Below, piece after piece: positions 1 through 12,100 of a stretch of DNA of 64,000 nt (position 1 is its first letter; each line of letters begins with the position of its first letter). Made by a program: the position numbers and the translations under genes. The stretch lies in the NCBI RefSeq assembly GCF_023053635.1, contig NC_086185.1:6667001-6731000 (forward strand), written 5' to 3'. The notes under the pieces are model-generated. The model was given only the letters and a program-made list of their open reading frames with translations. It made no database searches and was not told where the DNA came from. The stretch is from Elgaria multicarinata webbii. Its lineage: Eukaryota > Chordata > Lepidosauria > Squamata > Anguidae.

Positions 1-82
1 ATAAATACAACAAACAACTCTGCACAAGACTGTTATCATCTATAATTCTAAGCCACACCAATTAGCTTCAATATCTTAGAGC

Positions 83-757
83 AGTGTTTCCCAAAGTGGG
101 CGGTGGGATTGCATAGGGGGGCGCTAAGAGGCAAAGCGGTGGCAGGGGGCGCTCAAGGTGGTCTTTTCCAAGAAGCACCTCTCCAGGTCTTAAAACCCAG
201 GGACATTTTTATGGGAGAAGGTAGTTTGGTCCCAAGCCATGTAGGGGAAGAATCCACACATGTATTAATACCGTTTAAGAAGAGTCCTTTTAACGGTGAA
301 CTGAAATGTTTCAAAAGCACTAAAATGCTAATGAAGAAACATACCTTGCTTGGTGTGCCCTGCCACACCGGCTGCAAAACAAAGGCATTCGCTCTCTTTT
401 CCCTCAGCAAGCCTGCAGCCGGTGATTCCCATTTAAAGGGGCCACGCACAGCACGGCCCCTTTTTTATTCTCATCTGTTCAGCTCCTCTGTCCGTCCGCT
501 GCTGCTCAGCCCAGGCACCCAGACCAGCAGGATCCAGAGGAGTGCGGCCCCTTTAAATGAGAAGCACCCGCCCCAGGCTTGCCGAGGGAGGGAGGGAGGG
601 AGGGAGGGAAAAGAGAGAACGCCTATTTGCAGCCGGCATGGCGGGGAACACCAAGCAGGGTATGTCTCTCTATTAGCGTTTTGGTGCTTTTGAAACATTT
701 CAATTCACCGTTAAAAGGACTCTTCTTAAACGGTATTAATACATGTGTGGATTGAGG
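83..757. mobile_element. hAT-like terminus followed by a long imperfect palindrome
   Basis: Position 83 starts CAGTGTTTCCCAAAGTGGGC, a typical hAT-type end. Inside, about 251-450 and 540-757 are inverted copies of each other (for example TCCACACATGTATTAATACC at 251 and its complement ending near 755), with a GGGA-rich loop side. The matching right terminus is missing, so the copy looks truncated. It lies downstream of INTS6L exon 4, in intron 4. Confidence 0.6.
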
Positions 758-798
758 AGGGTCTTGTTGGCAGCATGGCTCCGGACAACTTGGGCTGA

Positions 799-888
799 TG
801 GAGCGCCACTCCCGGCATGACCCTACCCAAATATACTACACTCATCATCTAAGGCCTTCCTCAGAGTGCCTCCTCCTAGCAGAGCTTT
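799..888 (+). mobile_element. L2-type LINE fragment (ORF2 C-terminal part)
   Basis: Translates to RHEPTRI...RSSSKAFLRVPPPSRALR-like text and aligns with 45962-46052. Confidence 0.55.
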
Positions 889-985
889 GCGAAAAAAAAT
901 TAAGTTAGGATACTGCTTCCAACAAACAAACTTGTCATATTCAGTGCAGCTATATTGCACTTTGAAGCTTAGTAGCATGTCTTAC

Positions 986-1075
986 CTCCTCTTGAACACC
1001 TGCAGTATTTGTCAGTTTGTTTCCATCAGTAATGGTAATTAAAATAGAGGGCTCTAAAAAGAAAGGATTCCTTCC
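986..1075 (-). CDS. INTS6L: INTS6L coding exon 4 (residues 114-143)
   Basis: This 90-bp exon encodes GRNPFFLEPSILITITDGNK followed by LTNTAGVQEE. The acceptor is CTTTGTAG and the donor GAG|GTAAGA. The TDG triplet is the last part of the VWA metal site. The next exon (family sequence LHLPLNSPLPG) was not found in 1-985, so the gene continues outside the window. Confidence 0.93.
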
Positions 1076-4000
1076 CTACAAAGAAGAAAAGTATACCCAT
1101 GTTAACGTTTTGAAACACAGAAAAACGAGACCTTAGAGATGCATAGAAACTACCACCCAGACATGATGAAAATTCACTGAGGGTTTTTTTTCCTGGCCCC
1201 CACTAGAACAGACCTCATTTTAGGAAGCTAAAATGGAGCAGCAGAGGCAGTTATATGAGCATATGGTGGACAAAAACACAAGAGAAGGCAAGCCAGTTTT
1301 GCACTGGGACAGTCAAAACCGGGCAACAGGTTTATGCTCTAGCGTTGTCATGTCCTGGTCTCCTGCTCCCTACCAACTGAGCAAAATAATGTAGCAGCAT
1401 CTCAACTTTGCTCACTCCCAGTTGTGGAAAGCCGGCAGGGGTTTAGCTCCAGAGCTGCTGCAATTTCCAATTCCTGCTGGCTGCCTACGAGGGGATGGAA
1501 GATGCACACACAGGCTAAAAGTAGCTTGAGACTGGAGAAAAGGCACACGTTTCAGCCTCATCTGGCTACATGAGCAAGTTCCCCAAAGCAGCCTACTTGA
1601 TTTATTTTAAGCACATCAGCAACTATTCTCCTTCTCTTTACAAAAGAGCTACGGAAATTCTTCAGATGATGAAGCGAGGGAATTCAATGCCAGCATCCAT
1701 TACCTGTCCATAGTTGTCTATTCCAGACACTAATCTGTTGAGGTTTAGCAGGTCAAAGGACGACCGAAGAGCCTGCCCAAGGGTCGTCAATCCTGATGCT
1801 TGCAGGTTTTTCAGTTCGTTCATAAAAGTGGCATGGTTTTCCTTCCAGCCAGCCTATGAAAGAGCAGAAGTCCACACTTACTCCGTGGCAAGTTTTTAAT
1901 CTTTTTAAAAAGAAAAAGCCTACAAGACAAATAATCGCTTTTTTGTTCAGTAAGTCAGGGTGGAGACTGGTAAAGTGTTTGGAACCATTTACTCAGGTAC
2001 GCACAGAACGGAACTACCAATCCCTCCTAAGTATTCCTACCCACCAATTTCTTATTTTCACACAAAGCAACTTGCCCAGCAAATTTCCCATCTCAACTGT
2101 TGGCAGTGTCTTTCAGAACCCATTCCAATGTTTAAGTGAATGGTTACAAAGGGCCTTTGAATCACTGCTAATCCTTCAGTACTATTAAGTTAAACTGCAG
2201 AAGTTCACTAGGTAGGAACATCGGCCAATTAAACCACCCTACTTGATAGCAAACAGAGTCCTAGCAGAAGATGTGCTTTCCTGAAGAACAGCAGTGGAGC
2301 ATAAGACAACTTTCTCTAGTGTTTTCTTTGTGCTGGGAAAAAGAGGGGACACCATACACAAACTTCTAGTGACATGTCTGTACTTTTACAAGGGCAAACT
2401 CTGATTCCTACCTGGGTCACTAAAGACCCTCCCAATTTCCTGAGAGCCCCACTGGATGGAGCACAATCTTTCACCACTCTCAGAAGCAGTTATCACTGGA
2501 CCGAGTGTGACTAAGATCCACTATGTTCAAGCACAATTCACTCCATGTCCGCATATCATAGAACTGTTTTAGTTTCCTAGCCCTCAATATGCAGAAACAC
2601 TTAAAGCAGCAAGAACAGTATTTGCTGGGCACTGGAAAGGCTAAAAGAGGCCTGGGAGGAGCTTCTAGTGGCCAGTGACTTCACACCTCCCGGACCAATG
2701 CCAATGAATCCAGTGCCCCACAAATCACGACCTGACTTTTCTTTACTATTTCAGCAAATGAGGGCAGCAAACCTAACCCAACATGTGTGGCACTGTCTTA
2801 AAACTTTACTATTCCAGCTCACAGTGTACTGGTATATCCAATTTTTAAAAACGTAATTGGTTCATTTATCCTGTTTCTGCTGATCTTACAAGTAACAAAT
2901 TTTGGTTTCCAGCTAGTAAGCCCAAGTCCCGCTGAAAGATCCACTTCAAGAACAACCCACTGACACAGGACACCAATTAAAGGGATTACAAAAGCTCAGT
3001 TCTCCCACCAGCAGCTTCCCAAGGCAAAACAAAAGACAAAAATAGTAGGAAGCAACCTTAAAATTGAGGAGCTTGATTCGACAGAAAGAAAACCATTATT
3101 TTCTCTGTAGAAGGATTGATTTTGTTTAAATAGTCTCCAAACACCAACTATTATTGGCAGTGACTTAATTAACAAAAGGAAGTATATAGAACCTATGACT
3201 GCACGTTGTAGAAGATAGCACAGCAGGAGTTTGACTAAACTAAGGTAGTTTGAGTCTTTCCTTTAAAAAAAAAAATCTTTGCCATGCTTTAATTACACAC
3301 CCACTTTCTGGCAATATAAAATCTGGAAATGTTAGTCTCACTGCTAGTTTGACCCTGCTGTACACTTCTCAGAGGACGGATTCATACGAAAAAATCCCCC
3401 CAGCTGATGAACTGACAATTTAACTCCAATCTGGAACTGCAAGAAACAGTTTCTAAAAAGGAGGTATCATATTGCAGTGGATTTGCACAACTTGTCCTTG
3501 CATACACTGTGTCACCTACTGTGACCCCATAATTTTGCCCACCCTGCTGTCACACATAGCAATAGTGAACTTCATTGTCTGAGCCCAGTTCTGGTGTATC
3601 CAAAATGGCACCAAGAGCGAGATATCACCAGGCTTGCAGGAGTACAAAACAGATATTAGAAAACTAGTTCATGGTGTGTGTAACGTTTTTCTGGCTCAGG
3701 AGGCAAAGTGTTCGGTGTTCAACTCTCTCTCCTCCCTATTACCTCAGCTAGCAGAAATCTGGGTAGTTGTGTGTCTGCCTCCAAATAGCTGACGGGATCC
3801 CAAATACAGTCACGGGGTATCCCAGGACATATGAGATATTTGTTTGACTCCAGGTACTACATATCATACTAGTGGGGTTACTAGATGCCAGGCAGGCAAC
3901 CTTATAAGGAGCTGGCAAGAAGCAGCACCCAAAAAAGGTTGGGAATAGCCACGTCAGAAAATCTAGTAGATCACTACTTGTTTCCAGTATTTGCCTTATC

Positions 4001-6126
4001 GTGGATGATGCCTAATCACTGAGACGGAAACAACGATTGAGACAGGCCAGGGATCACCCCACTGATCTGAAATGGCCTTTTGCCACTTGGTTATAACAAA
4101 TTTCCACATGACAAGAGTCCATACTAACCCATTGCACTCTGTGGTTCTTTTACGAGGAAACAAACCCTCTCACCCAGTTGTCAGTGCCCAACAAGAAAAA
4201 TAAAAGTGAATCGACAAACTTTAATTTCAACTTTCTAAAGGTCAGCACTTCGCAAGTGACACTGCATGATACAACAGTGTTCCTAAGAGCAGAGAAAAAT
4301 AACCACAGAGGTGTGCCTATGGGTTGAGAGCCAGAAAAACAAACAAGAAGGGGCAGTGATTTAAAATGATTTATTGCTGTAAGCCGCCTTGAGAGGGCTT
4401 CTGTCCTGGAAGGCGACCAAAAAAAGATGATAATAATAATGATGATGGCAAATTGCCAGAGAGAGGCTTGCATACCCCCCTTCCTCGGCCTCTAGTCCAA
4501 TTGACAGTTCTTAAGCTTTCTAAAGATCCACTTTCTGCAAGCTAACAATGCAATAATGCTTCGGCAGGCTCTTGTCTTGGCAGGTTAGAAACATGCCACT
4601 TTGCAATTACGTAAGAATTTCATGGGTGAGTTTTAATGGCTGGCTTGTAGCAAGTGGGGCTCCCCGAATACCTGCAGCACCTAGTTCAAGCATTCATTAA
4701 AAGTCACATGCCCAAACAGATGGGACACACCACCAGGCCTGTAACAACAGAAGCCTTCCACGTCACACAACAGCACTCCAGAGCTTGGAGATCAGAGCGG
4801 GAGAGACTAAAACTGGAGTGGAAAGACCTGAAATCCCTTTCTGCCATAAATTCACAAAAGCAGAGCAAGTGACAGAGCAGGGCAGTTTTATATTAGAGAG
4901 GCACATCAGGAATCGTACAACTAGTTAAACTACTATGACTGCCAAGAACAGCCGCATCAGGCGGTAAACCAAGAAGATTCAATGTGGTTTAGTGGCTAAG
5001 GTCTTGGACTGGGAGCCGGGAGATTCAAGTTCTAGTCCCCCCCTCAGCCATGGAAACCCACTGGGTGACTTTGGGCCAGTCAGACTCTCAGTCCAACCTA
5101 CCTCACAGGGTTGTTGTTGTGAGGATAAAATGGAGGGGAGGAGGATGTATGCCGCCTTGGGTTTATTGGAGGGAAAAAGGCGGCATATAAATGCAATAAT
5201 AAAATAAATAAATAAGTAGATTCTATACTAAAAGTCTACAGGGAATGCCATTTCAAGTTCAAGTTTTGTTTTAGTACACTAGTCACATGTGTACCACAAT
5301 ACCAAACAAATGTTGCACAGTTGAATTAATCAATGTAACTCCTCAGCCCACCCCCCTCAAAAAGAAATTAATAACTGGTAGGACTATTTAAGATGTCTTC
5401 TACCAGGCGAACTGCTGAGTATCCTTGTAGCTTGCTTTGACCTTATTAACCCAATTCTACAGTTGCCCTGGTTGCATTATTTTTAGAACTGTTCGTGGCT
5501 AGGTGTCTTTAGGCACTAGAAACACTGAAATTAAAACATTATGGTTGGGAGTAGGGTAGGTGAAGAGATTTTTGCTGGCACAAGAAATGTCCCCATAAAA
5601 ATATATATTAAAAGACTGTGCTACGAACTTTGGGTTGTTCAAACATTTAAGACACCTTTTTAAAAATCCCTTCACTGGCTGCCAATTAGTTTCCGGGCGA
5701 AGTATAAAGTGTTGGTTATCACTTTTAAAGCCCTACATGGTTTGGGTCCAGGCTACCTGTGGGATCGCCTTCTCCCGTACAATCCGCCCCACACACTCAG
5801 GTCCTCTAGGAAGAATTTACTCCAGCCAACAAAAACAAGGCTGACAACTATTACCCAGAGGACCTTTTCTTCTGCTGCTCCCAGACTGTGGAATGGCTTG
5901 CCGGGAGATATTCTTCAACTTAACAGTCTTCCAGAATTTAAGAAAGACATAAAGATTGATCTCTTTCAGCAGGCCTACCCAGCTGAATTTTAAGATGCCT
6001 TTTTTAATGGTGTGCTGCTTTTAATGATGCACTGGTTTTAAACATTTGAATTAGTTTTATGTATTTTATGGTGTTTTTATTTGTGTTGTACCCTGCCTCG
6101 ATCCAGAGGGAGAGGCGGGTAACAAA

Positions 6127-6169
<43 letters not shown>

Positions 6170-9100
6170 GGCAACTTGGACAGACAGCTGTCTTTGGCTT
6201 ATTTTATTTCATGCAATTAATGGAATGCTGTTAAATTAATAAAGTCAAATTCACAAGAAATTCTACATGCAATCCTGCACTTAAGAACACCACTCCCAAG
6301 TTTCAGGAATGCCCAAGAATCAAATATTCCTGATGGGAGAGCCACTGAGAACACAAACAGCAGGCATGTCTGCAAGTTATGCAAAGAGAAAACCATCTAG
6401 AACTAGTCCTCTATGACAGAGCTGTGCTGCTTAGCCCAAGAAGGGTTAAAGGAATGAAGTTCCACTCTCAGCAGCCACTTACATAAGGAATGTCTACTCC
6501 ATTTCCAGGCATAAGATGCAAGCAGATCTGGAAAAAACAGGAAGAGGCAACCTGACCAGAGATTCAAAAGAACTTTCCAGTGACAGATCCGGAGAGCTCA
6601 GCCAGAACAAATGTTGCCAGCCAGCTCCTTTATGAGACAAGAGCAGCACAAAATGCAGTAAGAACAGGAGGGTAAGAATAAAATCCACTTGGGAGCTCCA
6701 GACACGCATTAATGGTAGCACTACTTGCTGCCAAATCGTACATGTGCAAAATCCAGGCATCACAATCACCCTTTCCCTACATTTCTTAGCACATCCGTAT
6801 TGCTGCTTTCCCAATGACTGGTTTCTTTCACAAGTGTTCACATTTCCTCCTATGCCACCCTCTATTTCTATGTGCAGTGAATTGCTAATGGAGTTCCCCT
6901 ACGTGATTTCTCTTTCTGCAAGAATGACATGCAGTTTCAGTTTGCCCCCAAAATGTTTTTGATATCATTGTGGACTACTGCTGATACAACACAGAATCCG
7001 AAGTATTCCTGCAGAATAATTACCTGTGCTTTCAAGAGAGAGCAGACTTTCAAAGGACGTGGATCATTTCTGCTAAATGATGTGAAACCACAGGATCGTG
7101 CTTCAACATACTCCTTATCCTGCCACTCATCTACTGCATGTTAGGTACAACAAATAGGCCGTGCTTCTCTGGCTTTGGAGGACTTTCTCTGAAACGTCCT
7201 ACTGCATATTAGCCTTTGTAAATAAAGCATTGTGTGGCCCACATAACATCAAGAACATGGATCCAGTGGGTTGGACTATTTGTCCTCTGAAGTGGTCCTG
7301 TCATATCTGCTAAAGCAACAATACTTTCCAAGTGTAAAAATGGGAGTAACACAGTGAATTCAAATAATCAGATCTGAAGAGAAGGCTGAATAATGAATGC
7401 TCAACTGTACCTTAAAAGCCTACCTGTTACATAGTGATGTTCAACCGAGTTTTATGCACCTAAAACTCCCAAAGAACCCACTTGGTTACAGGGAACTAGA
7501 TTTCTACTGAAAGGACTACCTACAAAGGCACCCCATCTTTAAAAAAAAAGGTTGCTGTTAAAGCAAAGATATGCAAGAAGCTTCTTAATCATGTTAAGAA
7601 AATGGGAGAGAAATTACTCTCTCAACCCACCAGAATGTGGGGTTTATGGAAGCATTAAGACAAATGAATTAAGGATAGGTCTTTCAATAGATAAGAAACA
7701 AACCTCCACAGAACAGAGGCAATATAGAATCATAGAATAGTAGAGCTGGAAGGGGCCTACAAGGCCATCGAGTCCAACCCCCTTCTCAATGCAGGAATCC
7801 ACCCTAAAGCATACCTGACAGATGGCTGTCCAGCTGCCTCTTGAAGGCCTCTAGTGTGGGAGAGCCCACAACCTCCCTAGGTAACTAGTTCCATTGTCGT
7901 ACTGCTCTAACAGTCTGGAAGTTTTTCCTGATGTTCAGCCTCCAAAACCACATGATTTTGGAGGGGAAAAGGGAATAGCTAGCTGCATCCAATCCTATAG
8001 TGATTTTCCCAGGAGTGTGACACTAGCTACCATTCAAGAAAAAAATGCTGGACTAGATAGCTATTTCGTCTCATACAAAATCAACGTAACCGCACTTTTA
8101 CTTCCGTCAAATGATACCCTCTTTACAGACCAAGGAAGCATTGAAATAAATGTCAAGGGAACAGAAGCTACTTTATATCAAATCAGACCAGTGGTCCACC
8201 CAGCTCAGTAATGACTATACTGATTGGGAGGGGTTCTCCTGGGTTTCAGACAGAAGCCTACCAGATACCAGGGATTTAACTTGGGATCCTCGGCACACAA
8301 AGCATGGGTTCTACCGCTGAGCTACAGCCTTTCTTAGTGGCCACTGCTGTTTATAACTCTTTCCTCCTGAACTATGCCTAGATGTCTTCTGTTCAGAGTT
8401 CTTCCTACAGAAGCGTCAGCAGCAACAAAAACAAATTAGAATCTTGCCACTGCAACTCCAAAATTGCTGTTTTGCCTTTGCCATGGGGGGGGGGGGAGGG
8501 GGAGAGCTATTTGCAGCAATAACTGTGGGAAATAAAGTAGCTTCTGGTCTTCAAAGTTTTTTCTTTGATAGCCACTGCTCACCACTATGGCAAAGCAGAA
8601 CAGTCAAAATTGAAGATGAGCTGAACTGAAACCAGCAGCTCGTCTCTCAAGCTGGAATGGGAAAAATCAGATCACGTCATCAGCTTCAGGCGAGCTGCAG
8701 GCTCTCCACTAAATACAAGCAAGACCCATGCCCACAATATGGTTGGGGAGATGCATGTCTTGCTGAAGAGCTGTCCGAGAGCTGCATCCGTAGCTGGCCT
8801 TTTCTCAGACTAGCTAATTGTGTTACTGTTAATGCCGTTAGAGCACATTCATACAGAATGTGGGTGATGGAAACAAGCGACACACAAGATGTGCAAGTAT
8901 CTCCTGAAGGGCTAGATGTAAGACTGTGCTCATACTGTAAGCATCTCCTACCAAGGATGCAACCATTCCATACCCTTGCTCAACTATTGCAACAAAGCAA
9001 ATGTGTGGAGTCCTGAAGCCAGTATTTGGCTTCATCAGTCACTGCATGTGTATTCTGTGTTTGCATTTGAAGTGGACCAAGGCATTTGATATTTTTCATC

Positions 9101-12100
9101 TACTTCTCTCTCAAAATACTGGTATCCCTCAGAGCCTTTATAAAAGAGACCTACGGACAAATTTATTCCCAATCCAGTTTGTATCTTCAGCAATGTATTG
9201 GGGAGAGAGTGGTATATTCAAGTGCTGAACTGGTATAAGAAATAAAAGGGGATTTCAATGTTTTCTGAATCACACTGTGAAGTACTGATGAACTGGGAGG
9301 CCTCTAACAACCTCAAGTCAATTCCATTTAATCAGAAGGATTAATAGCAAAAAAGATATTAAAGATGACTGTTTGGGGACATGAGCAGAAAGTGGGAGGA
9401 GCAACTGCAAGTGTTTTCTGTGTTTTAAGAAAGCTGATTGTACTTTTAAGGTGTACAATTTGTTGCAGGGGGAACAAACGGCATCATGTTCCTTGGCTTC
9501 AATCAGCACAAGAGGAAAACCACTACGGTCTTGTGTTCAGACCCGTGTTCAAATTCAACCATGGACTCAGTGGGTGGCCTTGAGCAAGCCACAATTTCCT
9601 GACTCAGTTCTTCTCGAAATAGAGAGGTGGCTGTAAAAATGACAAAGCAAAGGATAGTGAAACACTTCTGAAAATATCATAGAAAAAAGACATTAAAAAA
9701 GCACTGCTGCACTCTTAAGCTTATTTGCAGAGGCAGTTTTAGGATTTTTTTTTTAGACTAAACCCATACAGTCTCTTTGAACTTAGCCAATTCTAGATCA
9801 GCATCAGTCAAAGATTAGAAAAGCTAAAGAGTAATTAAGAAATCTAGACCCCAGTTAGCCACTGATTCTCCAGGTTAGCTGAAAAGCTGAAAAAGCTTTT
9901 TCAGTAACAGCAGGAGCAAATAGGTAGACGAATCAAGCTGTAGCAGCAGGAATTCATAACTGCTTTGCACAAGTGTGACTGAAAAGGATGCGGAGAAAAT
10001 GTTATTCAAGAAGTGGTGTGAAAGGAAGACAGAACTCAATGGCAGGAGCAACTAAGCTTTGTACAAATTCCAAGTACACTGATAACGGCAGTGTGTCTTC
10101 CTCAAAATGAGGCAGCCACCTTTACAGCTGATCCTCAACAGCCACAGATGGGAAGTATATATTACAAAGGATCTTTATTGATAGAAATACTAATACAAGA
10201 CCCCCCTACTGTCTATGGAAAAGCTTGCCTGCTTTTGCAGGAGAGGAAAAGAAAAGTGGGCAACAATAACAAAAGGTGTGAAGGAATGGAAGCCTGGGGA
10301 GCGAACCCCCTCTGTAGCCAAGGCACAAGCTGGGAGACGTTGTCTCTGTGGCCCAGAAGGAGCAAAATTATTTGAGTTGGGAGCACCTTGTGGGAGAAAG
10401 AATATCACATAGCTTACATGTACCGCTGCTGCCCCTGGTAGCAAGGAAGAACACAGAATTGCAAACCCACGCACCCACCCTAAAGAGGAGCCTGTATCCA
10501 CTTCGCCTGCCTCTCTCCCGCCTTGCATAATGTGAAGTAATGGAAATACATATTACAAGGGGACAGCATGATTTTGTTCCTAGACAATGGCCCTGTTCAG
10601 ACAACACGCTAAACCACGGTGGTTAAGCATTTTGAGCTAAACATTATGGCTTAGCATATGGTGTGAGCCATGTGTCATGTGCACCATTCTTACCCATGGT
10701 AGAGACACAGCCACAGTTTAAAACATGCTCACTAACCATTTGCTGCAAAAGGGTTACTGGCCTAACCATGGTTTAGCATGTTGTCTGAATAGGGCCAACA
10801 TGGGAGAGAAGGGAGAATTCAAAATGGCCACTGCAATGGGGGGGGGGGGGCAATCCACACCGTTCTTCATTCACCCTTCCACAGCTACTCTTGTATAATC
10901 TTTCTGGAAAAAAGGTGTAGGGAAAATAACTGGTAAGGCATAGATTTGAGGATTTCCTAAAGATTCTTTTTGGTGGTGGTAAGAAATACAGATTATTAAC
11001 ACATGCTAGGTACTACACAGAAATTGAATGAAAAGGCCCCTGCCGGTAGGCTTATAGTCTAAAAAACATTAACCAAGAAGGGCTTGTAGAGAAGAGGAAA
11101 TCCTTGGCAGGAAGGATTTATGAGCAATGACAAGAGGTACCGAGAGGACACAAAGTATGGGGTGGGAGCCACATGCCCTTATTTCATTCAACAGAACACC
11201 TGTACACTTGCCCACTGGGACATTGCAATATGGATCATACTCCCTAATGTAAGTATGTATAGGATTGCTACCAGAGGCATTTATATCACACCTTTCCATG
11301 AAATAACCCTAAAAGCAGTTGCTGACCACAAGGGAGCCCTACTTGGAGGCAGCACAAGAGAAGCAATACTTCATTTGTAGGGGATTTCTAGCCCCATTCC
11401 CCTTAATTAGGCCTATGGATATTATTATTATTAATACATTTCTATACCGCCCCATAGCGGAAGCTCTCACTGGATACCCACTGTGTGCATACCTTACATA
11501 TGTGTGTATGTGTGTAGGGTTGCTTCCGGATACACTTCTATCCCACCTTTCCATGACAGTTTCAGCTATGGGGCAGTAAAGAAATGCAATAAATACATAA
11601 ATGGGGTGGCTGCTGACCACAGGGGAGCCCCACCTTGGAGGCAACACAGGAGACGCAATATTTCAGTTGTGGGGTATTTCTATACCCCTTTCCTCTCAAT
11701 TAGGCCTAGGGCTACACACTGTGTGCATACCTCATGTGTGTGTGTGTATAGGTGTGTGTGTATAGGTTTGCTGCCAGACACATTTATACCCCCTCTTTCA
11801 TCAACCATAAGTGAGCCCCACCTTGGAGGCAACACAAGAGAAGCAATATTTCAGTTGTGGGGTATTTCTATACCCCTTTCCTCTCAATTAGGCCTAGGGC
11901 TACACACTGTGTGCATACCTCGTGTGTGTGTTTGTGTATAGGTGTGTGTGTATAGGTTTGCTACCAGACACATTTATACACCCTCCTTTCCACGACCACA
12001 AGGGAGCCCCACCTTGGAGGCAACACAGGAAAAACAAAATTTCAGTTATGGGGCATTTCCCTTAATTAGGCCTAGGGATGCATGCATGCATGCCGTATGC

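Noticed and set aside
8657-9016. 119-codon plus-strand frame
   Set aside because: Overlapped by antisense frames, no domain, inside INTS6L intron 2.
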